This document shows positions 10,030 through 20,550 of a stretch of 64,000 nucleotides of DNA, piece after piece. Position numbers and translations under genes: made by a program. The notes beneath the pieces are model-generated. The model saw nothing but the letters and a program-made list of their open reading frames with translations, was not told the DNA's origin and searched no databases. The number at the start of each line of letters is the position of its first letter. Position 1 is the first letter of the stretch. This DNA is from Proteles cristata cristata. Its lineage: Eukaryota > Chordata > Mammalia > Carnivora > Hyaenidae. The stretch spans positions 1,426,001 to 1,490,000 of the forward strand of contig JAESUZ010003902.1 of the NCBI GenBank assembly GCA_017311185.1, written 5' to 3'.

Positions 10030-10490
10030 AAAAAAATTCAACTTCATCAAGGTGTGATTTACGTTGAGCAATTCCACGAAATGTGCCTTGTATTAAGCGT
10101 ACGATGGTTTTTAGTAAATGTACTGATTTGTGTGGCTACCCTCACAATCCTGAACATTCCTATCACTGCAGTTAGATCTCTTGTGCCCATTTACAGTCAA
10201 TCATAGTTTCCACCTCCCAGTCCCAGGCAAGCACTCATTTACTTTCTGTCTCTAAAGGTTTATCTTTTCTGGACATTTCCTGTAAATGGAATCATGCCAT
10301 AGGTGGTCTTCAGCATCTGGCTTCTTTCACTTAATATATTTCTGATCCTTATCCATGTTGTATCCATCAGTACCTCACTCCTTCTGACTGTTAAATAATA
10401 TCACTTTCTACGCACGTGCTACATTTTCTTCACCCACTCAGCACCAGCTGATGGGTACTTGAGTTATTTCCATCATTTTAAAAAGTTAGA
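10030..10490 (-). mobile_element. Ancient L1M 3' end, antisense
   Basis: Includes GGAATCATGCCATAGGTGGT, TCTTTCACTTAATATATTTC and TTATCCATGTTGTATCCATC, the reverse complement of the ORF2 end and 3' UTR of old L1s. Confidence 0.75.
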
Positions 10491-10493
10491 AAA

Positions 10494-10721
10494 TTTTTTT
10501 AATGCTTATTTTGAGAGAGAAAGTGGGGAGAGAGAGAGAGAGAGAGCACACACTAGTAGGGGAGGGGCACACAGAGAGAGACGCAGAACCCGAAGTAGGC
10601 TCCAGGCTCTGAGCTATTAGGCACAGAGTCCCACCCAGGGCTCCAGCACATGAGCTGTGAGATCATGACCTGACTCAAAGTTGAAGCCTGAGCTTAACCG
10701 ACTGAGCCTGCCAGGGGCTCC
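10494..10721 (-). mobile_element. Feline CAN-SINE, antisense
   Basis: Reverse CAN-SINE with GA-rich stretch, GCTCCAGGCTCTGAGCTATT and terminal CCAGGGGCTCC. More diverged than most here. Confidence 0.9.
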
Positions 10722-10753
10722 TGGAAAAACAATTTTTTAAGTGAGTGTGTTTA

Positions 10754-10947
10754 AAGGATGCTGAGGGACTCAGTTGGTTAAGCATCCAACTTTAGTTCAT
10801 GTCATGATCTCACAGTTCGTGAGTTCACTCTGTGCTGACAGCTCAGAGCCTGGAGCCTGCTTCCAATTCTGTGTCTCCCTCTCTCCCTCTGCCCCTCTCC
10901 TGCTCATACTGTTTCTCTCTCTCAAAAATAAATAAAATTTTAAAAAG
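10754..10947 (+). mobile_element. Feline CAN-SINE
   Basis: Head AGGATGCTGAGGGACTCAGT is diverged; body GCTGACAGCTCAGAGCCTGG is typical. Flanked by TTTAAGTGAGTGTGTTTA (10736-10753) and TTTAAGTGAGCATTTA (10948-10963). Inverted relative to the SINE 33 bp to its left. Confidence 0.9.
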
Positions 10948-10964
10948 TTTAAGTGAGCATTTAA

Positions 10965-11739
10965 TGAAAAGATCCTCAGTGTCACTCATCATCAGGGAAA
11001 TATAAATCAAAGCCACACTGAGATACCACCTCACATTGGACGGAGGGGCTAAAATGAGCAAATCAGGAGACTATAGATGCTGGCGAGATGAAGAAAGGGG
11101 AGCCCTCTCACACTGTTACTGGGAGTGCAAACTGGTGCAGCCGCTCTGAAATACAGTGTGGAGGTTCCTCAAAAAATTAAAAATAGAACTCCCCTATGAC
11201 CCAGAAATAACACTACTAGGAATTTACCCAAGGGACACAGGAGTGCTGATGCATAGGGGCACATGTACCCCAATGTTCATAGCAGCACTCCCAACAATAG
11301 CCAAATTATGGAAAGAGCCTAAATGTCCATCAACTGACAAACGGATCAAGAAGATGTGGTCTCTATATTCAATGGAATACTACATGGCAATGAGAAAGAA
11401 TAAAAACCGGCCATTTGCAGCAACGTGGATGGAAATGGAAGGTATTATGCTCAGTGAAATATGTCAGGCAGAGAAGGACAGATACCATATGTTTTCACTC
11501 AAAGGTAGATCTTGAGAAACTTAACAGAGGACCATGGGGGAGGGGAAGGGGAAAAAATAGTTACAAACAGACAGGGAGGGAAGCATACCACAAGAGACCC
11601 TTAAATACAGAGAACAAACTGAGAGCTGATGGGGGTGGGGGAGTGGGGAAAGTGGGTGATGGGCATGGAAGAGGGCACTTGTTGGGATGAGCACTGGGTG
11701 TTGTAAGCCAATCTGACAATAAGTTGTATTTAAAAAATA
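10965..11739 (+). mobile_element. Young carnivore L1, 5'-truncated
   Basis: Starts in late ORF2 (CACTCATCATCAGGGAAATA) and keeps the ORF2 C-terminus open for 119 codons to a natural stop (11156-11515), including MEYYMAMRKNKNRPFAATWM. A carnivore-type 3' UTR follows, ending near AATAAGTTGTATTTAAAAAA. Flanked by AAGTGAGCATTTAA (10951-10964) and AAGTGAGTATTTTA (11740-11753). A dead 5'-truncated copy. Confidence 0.9.
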
Positions 11740-11879
11740 AAGTGAGTATTTTAAAAAGAGGACAAATAAATCGGCACCCCCACCTCAGCCCTCCAGCAGG
11801 CTTACAACCTGTAACACGTAGTATGCACGCATGTGAGTGTGCATGGGTGTGCATAAACATGTTGGGCCCACGCATAAAA

Positions 11880-12710
11880 CATGAGGAGAAGAACTGTGCC
11901 CCGAAATGTCAAGAAGGGTTCTCTCTGAGTGACAAGATTACGGGTGACTTTAATTTCCTTCCTTGTGTTTTTCTGTATTTTCCAAAAGTTCTGCAGTGAA
12001 CATGTGTTCTATTTCTAATCGGAAAAGCCATCATGTGACTGTGTGTATGTGTTTCAAGGAAAATAAATGATCAAAATACCATATGATCTGGTAATTCTAG
12101 GGATTTTAATTTAATGTTGGGGATTTAGCATCTTTGGGGATATAAATTTAGAATACGTTAGAAATACATACACACATTGATCTATATGGATACTCTTGAC
12201 ATAATATTGAAAAAGATAGAAGCAATTTAATGTCCCAAAGTAGGAAATTACTCAATACATTAAAAGTCACCCATATGGAAGAACAACTTGCAGGCATTAA
12301 GAGTCAGGGTAGGGGCGCCTGAGTGGTTCATTCGGTTAAGCATCCGACTCTTGATTTCAACTCTGGTCATAATCTCAAATGTTGTGAGATCGAGCCCCGC
12401 CTGAGGCTCTGTGCTGAGTGTGGAGACTGCTTGGACTGTCTCTCTCCTTCCCCTGCTCTTGCTTGCTCTCTCTTTCTCAAGACAAATAAATAAACATTAA
12501 AAAAAGAGTCAGGGTATAGGACGGCATGATACAGTGCCAAGGATTTGCTTCAAAATAATAGGGAAAGGGTGAGTGTGAAAAGGGTAAAAATGGGGCATAA
12601 AGGTGATGAGTTGCTGATCACTGGGGCCAGGTGGTGGGTGCACAGGGATTCATTATATGCCCGCAAGTGAGTATGACAGACATCTTCCATAAGAAGATAT
12701 TCTTTAAAAT
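11880..12710 (+). mobile_element. Ancient L1M 3' end, sense, interrupted by a SINE
   Basis: TTTTCTGTATTTTCCAAAAG and TGCAGTGAACATGTGTTCTA mark the 3' UTR of an old L1. L1-like sequence continues after the SINE at 12312 to about 12710. May be two fragments. Confidence 0.6.
12312..12503 (+). mobile_element. Older CAN-SINE subtype
   Basis: Carries CCGACTCTTGATTTCAACTC and a shorter body without the GCTGACAGCTCAGAGCC block, an older or more general carnivore variant. Perfect 13 bp duplication AAGAGTCAGGGTA at 12299-12311 and 12504-12516. Confidence 0.9.
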
Positions 12711-12769
12711 CCTTGTATAACTAAGACAAAATTAACAAATCATGGTAGTGCAATCACAAGAGAGACACA

Positions 12770-13580
12770 ATAGTGTTTGCAGATGCTTATTACTGTTCTC
12801 TTAAAAACTCAAGAGAATTAGATGGAAACTAAACAGCTCATCAAGGAGCCAGCATACAAATATAGAGAAAACATATAGCCTTCCTGTATATCAGCAATAA
12901 ACAGTGAGGAATTATAAGGAAAAAGAGAGACCCTATTCACAAAAGCAACAATAAGAAAATAAAATACTTTACAATAAATGTGCAATTCTTATACCAAGGA
13001 AACTACAAAACTTTACTGGGGGACATAAAAGAAGACTTGAATAAATGGAGAGGCATAACTTTCTCCTGGAAGAGAAGGCTCAATATTGTAAAGATGTCAG
13101 TTCTCCTCAAATTAATTTATAAATTTAATGCATTCCAATTAAAATCAAAAAGGACATACCAGAAGGGCATACACCAAAATGTTAACAGAGGTTCTTTCTA
13201 GAAAGTAAAAAGATAATGGATTGCTTCTGCTTAGTGCTTTTTTCCCCAAGTCCTCTGCACCAAGCAAGGGCTTTGGTAATAAGGAAAAAGCTTTAAAAGA
13301 ATGCTCTTAAGGAATACTTAATGATACAGAAAATGCTTGTTCTTCCCCCCCCCACCCCACCAAAGCAACAAAATTATATTACAGTTTGAAATCTATTTAT
13401 CAAACTAAAAGCACATTATCTATATTTATAGAAAAAAGACTGGAAAGATTTATACCAACATTTGATCAATGAGCTTCTCTGCACAGAAGGGGTTTACAGA
13501 TACTTTTCACTTGCTCCTGTTTTGATTTTTCTAGGTTATTTACGATAAATATGCATTCTCTTTTGTATTTTAAAATGTAA
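12770..13580 (+). mobile_element. Ancient L1M ORF2 and 3' fragment, sense
   Basis: CATATAGCCTTCCTGTATAT, GGAAACTACAAAACTTTACT, AGAAGACTTGAATAAATGGA and CAATATTGTAAAGATGTCAG are diagnostic of L1 ORF2. A degraded 3' portion follows to about 13580. Confidence 0.75.
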
Positions 13581-13589
13581 AAATTTTCA

Positions 13590-13795
13590 GGGCGCCTGGG
13601 TGGCTCAGTCAGTTAAGCATCCCACTTTGGCTCAGGTGATGATCTCATGGTTCATGGGTTCGAGCCCTGTGTCAGGCTCTGTGCTGACAGCCAGCTCTCT
13701 CTCTCTCTCTCTCTCTGTGTCTCCCTCTCTCTCTGATCCTCCCCCGCTCATGCTGTCTCTCTCTCTCTCTCAGAAATAAATAAAACATTAAAAAA
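13590..13795 (+). mobile_element. Feline CAN-SINE
   Basis: Head GGGCGCCTGGGTGGCTCAGT, box-B GGTTCGAGCCC, an expanded CT run, and AAATAAATAAAACATTAAAA tail. The target is T/A-rich, so the duplication (about AAAAATTTT) is ambiguous. Confidence 0.95.
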
Positions 13796-14084
13796 TTTTT
13801 TTTAAGTTTTTGTAAAAAAATTTACAAAAAAAATTGTAAAAAGTGTACCAAAGAGAGCCTGGGAAGAAGTCTGGTCATTATAGATCCCCATTCCAAATGA
13901 GAGTCAAAGGTCACAGGACAAGGAGCCATTTCCTAGGGCTTCATACTTTCCCGGCCTCTCACGTCTTGGTAGGGGGAGGAAAGAAGAGAGGCCGGTATCT
14001 CACAAGGGTGGTGACACATGTCAGGCACTGAGACCCCAGACTAGGCGCTATGCAGTTCAGTTCCATGAACACCCCCCAATCTCT

Positions 14085-14175
14085 ACCACATGCCAACCTG
14101 TCACTGGGTCCCAGGACATCAAAAGAAGCCAGCACCAGGCTCCTACTCTCAAGGAGTGCTCAGGTGACAATAACC
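14085..14175 (-). mobile_element. Possible L2 3' end, antisense
   Basis: CTCCTACTCTCAAGGAGTGC resembles the reverse complement of the L2 3' segment with AAGGAGCTC. Weak. Confidence 0.35.
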
Positions 14176-14264
14176 ACACAATAACCATCATCCACGTGGT
14201 GCTCAGCTGTTGGACGCAAACGTAGAAAGGTTCCCAACTTAAACTCTGTTACAGTTATGCCTCA

Positions 14265-14350
14265 GTCCAAACCTTAGCTCTTTACACTTGATCTCTCTGA
14301 GACTCAGTTTCCCTGTCTGCAAAATGGGTACATATTACCAAGGGTTGACT
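14265..14350 (+). mobile_element. MIR, sense
   Basis: CTCTCTGAGACTCAGTTTCC followed by CTGTCTGCAAAATGGGTA is the MIR core. Confidence 0.75.
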
Positions 14351-14475
14351 ACTGCAAGGAAGAAGGGAAACAATGTAACTAGATGCAGGAGAGAGCAACT
14401 TAGCTCTTGGTAATTCTTAAGGAAGATACAAACAATGCTATTTAGAAAAATAAAATGAATTTTAAACTTCCACGT

Positions 14476-14695
14476 TTTAGGGCAGGGGGTGGCAAACTTT
14501 TCCTGTAAAGGATCAGGTAGTTAATATTTTTGGCCTTGTGGGCACGATAGTCTACTCAACTCTTCTATTGGAACAGGAAACTAATAGGCAATATGTAGAC
14601 AAACAGGTGCCGGTGTGTTTCAATAAAATTTTATTTACAAAATCAGGTGGTTAGCTGGATTTGGCTAGTGGGCTGTAGTTCATCCCCTCTTCTAG
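14476..14695 (+). mobile_element. MER20 (hAT-Charlie nonautonomous DNA transposon)
   Basis: GGCAGGGGGTGGCAAACTTT, then TCCTGTAAAGGATCAGGTAG, CAATAAAATTTTATTTACAA and GATTTGGCTAGTGGGCTGTA, near full length (about 220 bp). MER20 is a known source of regulatory elements in eutherians (for example in endometrium). No function here is implied by sequence alone. Confidence 0.85.
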
Positions 14696-14699
14696 GAAG

Positions 14700-16170
14700 G
14701 GCAGCCTTTATCTTAGAGGTAAAAGGACCTTAGGGCCTGGATGGAGAAGAGGAGACTATGATAGTACTTAATTGCCAGGCAAAGAAAAGAAAGATGTGAA
14801 GTTGCGTTCTGAATCGGGAAGATGTGGGAAGGCCCAAGAGGAAGGGACTATGTGGAGAAAGGAAGGGAGATGTGGAGCCAGAAAGGGAGAAAGGAGAGCA
14901 CGACTCACGGCCAAAGGCAGATGAGACCAGTGTGAAATCCTTCATGGCAGGAAGGAGCCATGGTAGCACAGTGATGCCTGGTGCTCAGGCATCTGTGAGG
15001 CTGCACTGTGCTGTCGCCTCCCTCCCTGACGGGAGCCCTGATATTTAGTAGAGTCGATGACAGAAAAAGGACACCAGCTTGTGCTCTTTGGGGGAAGGGA
15101 AGAAAGGCGGGCTGTGCCCAGCACAGGTGGATCGGGGAGAAAGAAGGCAGGAAGCATAGGAGGTGGGAGAGAGAGAGAGAAGACAAGGTGGAGCAGGAGA
15201 GATTTGGAGACACTGAGAAGCCCTGGAGCATTCCAGATACGGCCTGGAAGAGGCTGCCCTGCCCCCACTCCCAAGCAGAAGCAAGCATGGGCGTCATTAT
15301 CTACTTGAACACGCAAGGGCAAGGTGATCCCTAAAGCTGAATGCCTTGAGACACTCAGGCAGTAAATATTTGGGTTCAGAGTTTCATAGGGTGGGTTCTG
15401 GACACAGCAGACCCGGGGTTTGAATCTTCCCTTCATAGGTGCCCTTTTCTCTAGAGAACTGTTCTCAGCTGAAGGGAGCCACCTTGCCCAGGAGGTTACA
15501 CCACTCCCCTTGGCCCTGGGGGGCAGTCTGCAGCCACTGATGACTCATCAACATGGGGCTCAAAAGTGTGGTCCCCTTGCCTCAAGATAGGAAAAACTGT
15601 ATGCATGTATGCCAGCCCCCACCCCCCTCAGCACCTCCACACTGCATCTGGCAAAGGCCAGATCTTACCCAGGGCCGTATCTTTGCCTAGTCCAGTCTCC
15701 TTCCCTACCCTGCTTTGCCTATCCCCCAACAGGATTTTCCTAAAGAGCTCTCTTCCCCTCTATTAATCTTGTGCATCTTAATGCCTGCCTCAGGCTCTGC
15801 ATCTGGGAGACTTGATCTAAAATGGGGGTGACATTACTCCAGAAGAAGTATCACCTACACTTTACCTTTCCATGCTTTTGAAGGAAGGGAAAGGGGGCAC
15901 CAAACCTCATCGATTGATAAACCATCAAGGGTTCTTCCACCCTCTCCCTACTGGGTCCTCTTGACCCCTTTTCGTTTTGTGCAGGGGGCTTCTGTAGAAA
16001 AGGGAGCATTGGAAGCTCAGGGTCTGATAGGCTAGGGCTCTGATCCAAGCTCCGCCCCATGGAAGAAAGGCTGCTTTGGGTCTTGGCTTCTGGGAAGAGC
16101 ACCCCGCCCCACTTAGATGCAGTTCCCCCGTTCAATTGGCTCCCCTCCATTTTCTCCCTTCCCATACATT
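14700..16170. other. Unique, purine-rich intronic sequence
   Basis: No named repeat except a possible MIR remnant near 15400-15430 (CAGACCCGGGGTTTGAATC). Two purine-rich stretches at 14810-14910 and 15080-15210. No supported exon. Confidence 0.4.
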
Positions 16171-16174
16171 CCTC

Positions 16175-16325
16175 ATGATCGTTATTTAAAGAGGCTAATA
16201 AGTAGGTTGGCACCGTTGATTAATGCATAATCTTAATCATGATTGCATAGTGTAATTGGCATTAATTTGAAGAGCCAGTTCATTATGAAAATAATTGTCA
16301 CTGCTTTCTGCTTTAATAAAATGGA
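16175..16325. promoter_or_regulatory. Candidate conserved noncoding element, homeodomain-rich
   Basis: AT-rich island in GC-richer DNA with TTGATTAATGCATAATC, TTAATCATGATTGCATAG, TAATTGGCATTAATTTG and AAAATAATTGTC. The TAAT/ATTA cores are dense and the TTGATTAATG site is HNF1/POU-like. No repeat resemblance. Enhancer function is inferred. Confidence 0.5.
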
Positions 16326-16496
16326 GCAGAGGCATCAGGCTGCTGAGAAAATGGGGTGGGGGTGTGTGTTTGTAAGAAAGAGAGAGAGAGAAAGAGAGGA
16401 GAGATGGGTTCCAGAAGATGTAAGCAGGGGTGGAGCACAGCTGGAACCGGAACATTTTCTTTAAACAAAATCTTGAGTGGAAACCTACTGGGTAAA

Positions 16497-16538
<42 letters not shown>
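16497..16538. repeat. (ACT)n microsatellite
   Basis: About 14 perfect ACT units, then degenerate ones, immediately before an antisense MIR tail. Confidence 0.95.
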
Positions 16539-16539
16539 G

Positions 16540-16700
16540 AAATAACTACTGTGTCAGGAATGATGCTGAGTGCTTTCCACGCTCTCCATTTAATACTCAC
16601 AAGAACCTCTCCAACCCCATTAGACAGAAGCTATTATTGTTCCATTTCAAACAAGAGAAAACTGAGGCCCAGAGAGGTTCAGGATGCTGTTATAACTACT
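16540..16700 (-). mobile_element. MIR, antisense
   Basis: ATGATGCTGAGTGCTTTCCA, TTTAATACTCACAAGAACCT and GAAAACTGAGGCCCAGAGAG are the reverse MIR. The ACT microsatellite sits at its 3' tail. Confidence 0.8.
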
Positions 16701-17150
16701 CTGTAGTGAACTGTCTTCTATGACCAAAGCCAGCTTCCTAGAGCCAACTGTGAAATTTTCAGGAGTTTATAAGTGAGCTGGCAGCTTGAAGTCAGCCTCG
16801 GTGACAGTATTTACACCATGGAAATACGCAGATGCCACAAATTAGGACTTTTTTTCCCCTGGAAAGTGGGTTTACCAGCACACCACCACCCAAGCCCATT
16901 TCCATCACCTGGGCATTGAAAGACTTGGTGCCACGGTGGCAGAGAAGGCTCTGTAGCCCCCAGGACTCCACCCAGCACAGCACAAAAACCACCGCTCAAA
17001 CCTACCCTCATCTACAGAGTGAAACTCAGGGCCAGGGGTGGGGGAAGGGGATTGAAGTTAGCTGTGCCAAGAAACGATAGCTGAGAAACATTCTGAATAC
17101 CCTGAGCAAAAATGCCCGTATATATTTTTAGTTTTTTTTTTCCCAATTCT
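16700..17150. other. Unique intronic sequence, nothing recognised
   Basis: Mixed composition between a MIR and the paired SINEs; no repeat or exon seen. Confidence 0.4.
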
Positions 17151-17151
17151 T

Positions 17152-17357
17152 CTTAATGTTTATTTATTTTTGAGAAAGAGAGAGACAGAGTGAGAGTAGG
17201 GGAGGGGCAGAGGGAGAGGGAGACATTGAATGGGAAGCAGGCTCCAGGCTCTGAGCTGTCAGCACATAGCCTGACGCGGGGCTGGAACTCACAGACTATG
17301 AGATCATGACCTGAGCTGAAGTCAGATGCCTAACTGACTGAGCCATGCAGGTGCCCC
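17152..17357 (-). mobile_element. Feline CAN-SINE, antisense
   Basis: TTAATGTTTATTTATTTTTG start, GGGGAGGGGCAG, TGAGATCATGACCTGAGCTG and terminal GCAGGTGCCCC. First of two tandem antisense copies. Confidence 0.95.
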
Positions 17358-17364
17358 TAAAGTT

Positions 17365-17571
17365 TTTTATAATGTTTACTTATTTTTGAAAATCAGAAAG
17401 ACAGAGCACAGGTGGGGAGGGGCCGAGAGAGAGGGAGACAGAGAATCAGAAGCAGGCTCCAGGCTCTGAGCTGTGAGCACAGAGCCGATGTGGGGCTCGA
17501 ACTCCCGAACTGGGAGATCATGACCTGAGCCGAAGTTAGACACTTAGCTGACTGAGCCACCCACGCGCCCC
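17365..17571 (-). mobile_element. Feline CAN-SINE, antisense
   Basis: Second antisense copy, only 7 bp after the first, ending CCCACGCGCCCC. The outer flanks ATGCCCGTATATATTTTTA and GTGCCTGTATTTTTAAG are similar, suggesting one insertion into the tail of the other. Confidence 0.95.
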
Positions 17572-17574
17572 AGA

Positions 17575-18180
17575 AGTGCCTGTATTTTTAAGATTGCTTT
17601 TTCTATCTCTGGAAATGTGCCCAAATGGTGGAATTCCCCTGCCTCCCAGGTGAACCTACTATGGTTGCCTGTGTCAAGCTGAATGTGACCTCAAAAACCA
17701 GGAGCAAGGATTGTTACGACTGCCCTGCCAGCCCTCATCCCTATAACATTAAGGGCAAGGACCCTTGAGGCACCCGCCCCCCTCAACATGTATTCCCTCT
17801 GGTCAGATGGCCCTAGAAATACCCCAAGGCACAGATCTTACAGCACATGATTGCAGAAGGCTGAGCCCCTTTGGTCAAGCCCATGACTTCATGACAGTCC
17901 AGCACTGGTCTGGAAACTGTTGCGATTTTGCCTTCTCTTCATAACTTTGTGCTCCTGAAATTGGCCCTTGCAAAAGCAGCCCAGCCCTGAGCGCAGTGAG
18001 CCTGGGAGACTCCTCTGGGCCTGTGCTTGCCTCCCTCACCTGTCTGGCAGCTGAGTCCCAGGAGATACACGTTTCCCAGCACCAGGCCCAGGCACTGTCT
18101 GTCCTCCAGGGCCTGAATCTGCTCTCCCTCCCTCTCTCTCTCTCTTTCTCACTCTTTTTTTTTCCTAGTCTGCTTTGTTC
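17575..18180. other. Unique intronic sequence, nothing recognised
   Basis: No named repeat. A pyrimidine run (CTCCCTCCCTCTCTCTCTCT) lies at about 18123-18180. Confidence 0.4.
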
Positions 18181-18265
18181 TTTTTCTGAAGTTTCCAAGG
18201 TGTCGTGGAGATTAATTGAGACGCTGATCAGCGAGATTGTTGCTAACAGCATCTTCCCGGGGCCC
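18180..18265. promoter_or_regulatory. Candidate noncoding element
   Basis: Short unique block with GAGATTAATTGAGACGCTGA and TCAGCGAGATTGTTGCTAAC, combining a homeodomain-like core and CpG-containing sequence. Low-confidence CNE candidate. Confidence 0.25.
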
Positions 18266-18583
18266 GCCTCCCTGTCTGTTCTGATCAGGGCTCTCTCTTC
18301 TCCCTGCCAGGGCCCCTGCGGCTCTGTGCAGCCTGTGGCCTGGAAGAGGCAGGCTCTGCTCTCTACTGCACCTTGGCCAGCCCTTAGGGGCCCCTGGCAG
18401 TGCCTCTGAACTTGGTTTTGGGCCTCTCTATGTTGTTGTTTCTGCAGGGGACATCAGGGGACAAGCTGGCTGGCTTTCCCCGCTGGGCATAATATGTGAA
18501 GCAGTGCCCAGCAGAAAAGGCCCAATGATGGGCTTTCTGATGTCGTGGGCAAGGAGGGGGGCAAGGAGTAGGTGTCTCTCCCC
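18265..18583. other. Unique intronic sequence, nothing recognised
   Basis: GC-rich sequence without a recognised repeat or exon. Confidence 0.35.
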
Positions 18584-18860
18584 TTCATTCATTCATTCAT
18601 TCATTAATTCATTCATTCATTCCCCAAGCAGTTTATTGGCTACAAGTGGGAACACAGCTGGGTACTGGTCACTGCGTGAGTGACTGGTCATCCTCCCAAC
18701 TCTCCAGGAGCTCCCAGCTTGGCCAAGGGGATGCGAGGAGGAGCACCCACAAGCACCCACAAGCACACTACATGGGTAAAAACTCTCCATGTGATCAGAA
18801 TGGTCAGAGAACTGGTGAGGCTCAGAAGGGCGCCATGAAGGTCTTCATGGTCGAGGCGGC
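18584..18860 (-). mobile_element. L2 3' end, antisense, with (CATT)n start
   Basis: ATTCATTCATTCATTAATTC, a CATT array at 18584-18620 corresponding to the L2 tail, then AGTTTATTGGCTACAAGTGG and TCTCCAGGAGCTCCCAGCTT. Typical antisense L2 3' end. Confidence 0.55.
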
Positions 18861-19090
18861 ATGTGACCTGCTGGAGCTGAGCTGTGGACGGAGTGTGGCA
18901 GGCGGGGGGGGGAGACTGGGCTCGGGCGGGCACCGTGGGCATGTGAGAGTGCTAGGGCAGTGGGAACCAGGCAGGCAGGGAGGACTGGTCAGTGAGGGGG
19001 GGCTGGAGGGAGGCGGGGTCTGGGACAGGGGTGCCAAAGACGCCCCCAGAGCCTGGATGAGGACAGGAGTACAGTCCAGCGTGTAGGTGC
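18860..19090. other. G-rich unique sequence
   Basis: Contains G9-10 near 18903 and several GGG runs to about 19020; no repeat family or exon recognised. Confidence 0.4.
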
Positions 19091-19094
19091 CACA

Positions 19095-19270
19095 GCCAGA
19101 TGGCCAGGTTTCAGCGGACCCCACTGTTTCCCAGCTGTGTGACCTTGGGCGGGTCCCTCATCCCTCTGCATCTGTCTCATCTTCTGAAAACAGGGATGTT
19201 AACAGCACATGCAACATGAAGCTATTTTGAGGCGTAAATGACATAAATCATCAAAGGTACACTGTAAGCC
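19095..19270 (+). mobile_element. MIR, sense
   Basis: CCCAGCTGTGTGACCTTGGG is the diagnostic MIR core, then CTGTCTCATCTTCTGAAAAC and a degraded 3' part. Confidence 0.8.
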
Positions 19271-19429
19271 CTCGAAAGGGGCAGCAAGTTACTCTCATGA
19301 AGTGACAAGGGAGCCCAGGCACGCTTAACGGAGACAGGGGCGTCCAGAGAAGCAATAGATTGGATGACGGGATCTGCAAGGCCCGCGGGGTCCCAGGGGA
19401 GGGGCTCCTGATTGAGTCCCGGGGCCCAG

Positions 19430-19530
19430 TGGCAGTTGTTTTAATTGATCTGGTGATATGTGGAGCTTTGTCTGTACAACTCAGGGACATGCAAGTCAAA
19501 TATTGCAGAATCGACCGTGTCGGGAAGATG
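19430..19530. promoter_or_regulatory. Candidate noncoding element
   Basis: Unique block TTGTTTTAATTGATCTGGTG through ATGCAAGTCAAATATTGCAG, AT-richer than its flanks and repeat-free. Weak inference. Confidence 0.25.
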
Positions 19531-19830
19531 GCCGGAGGCTCCAGTGCTGCCCAGAGACCCTGATGACCGATGGGCTGTCATCAGGCAGAGGAACGGGAGC
19601 TAGAGCTGCTGGGGACAGGGCTGGGAAGGGGGCCACTGCAGAGGGGAGCAGCGAGCAGAGATTGCCCTTGCCGGAGGAGCCGAAGGAATGAAGATCCAGA
19701 ATCCTTGAGACTCTGGTGGGTCCAGCCTGCCTCCTGGAGCAGCTGAGCCGTGGCACAGCCCACCCTTACATGCTTGCGCCCACAGCACAAAGGCCGGCCC
19801 CTAGCTGGCACCCCGACCCAGTCTGAACTC
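19530..19830. other. GC-rich unique sequence, nothing recognised
   Basis: No repeat family identified. Several overlapping open frames exist on both strands but none has splice or homology support. Confidence 0.35.
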
Positions 19831-20130
19831 CCCCAGCCTCAGCCCCTCCACACAGCCTGTCCTCCATCCACACTGTAGTGCTGGCCAGTCTGTCCACACC
19901 TGTCCATTTCAGTGTGCCCTCCCTCTGCCTGGAACACCTTTCCTTCTTCCTCTGTTTCATCCCTCCAAACCTGGCTCCCACATTTCTCCCCTGAGCCTGT
20001 ATAGCACACACTGTCCCTATGCCCTTGTCCAACCCAGGGACCACCTGTAGACACTTGCTCTGTTTTCTGGGCAGAGGTCTGGGCTCTATATCTGGGGTGT
20101 CCTCTGACAGTGGTGCAGGCATGGCCAGCA
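19830..20130 (+). mobile_element. L2 fragment, sense
   Basis: CCCTCTGCCTGGAACACCTT and CCCCTGAGCCTGTATAGCAC, in the order found in L2 3' regions. Confidence 0.6.
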
Positions 20131-20319
20131 CAGGCCATAAGAGCCAGGGTGTTAGGAACGCTACAGACCCTCCACCCAGAAGACGGGGGGCAGATAGATG
20201 AACTTGTTCCCTTGCCCCTTGGGGGTGCAATTCTGAAGTCCAATCCTACAGTTTCTCAAGGGCCCCAGCAGGGCTGAGCCCTGGTCATTCACACTGTGGC
20301 CCACTGGCTGACACACTTC

Positions 20320-20550
20320 CATTGCCTTTCCTTCCCCCCCGGTCTCGCTTCCTCGTCCATCACCACCCGCTTGGGATCACTTCCCAGGTAAAGCTGCTCA
20401 CACCAGAACCTTTGTTGCAGGGCTTGCTTTTGGGGTCCCCTACCGGGACATCTTCCCCGAGCTCCAAATTCATCGTCTGTAGGTTCACACGTGTTATGTC
20501 ATGTCGTGGACCCCTCTCCCTCTCCCCATGAGGCTCCCCACGGTCATCTG
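20320..20550 (+). other. Possible unassigned ancient repeat
   Basis: GGGATCACTTCCCAGGTAAA and GTTGCAGGGCTTGCTTTTGG look like a known mammalian interspersed repeat end, but I cannot name the family with confidence. Confidence 0.3.

Noticed and set aside
11156..11515. 119-codon plus-strand frame with clear protein similarity
   Set aside because: It is the C-terminal end of L1 ORF2 in a 5'-truncated element, not a host gene.
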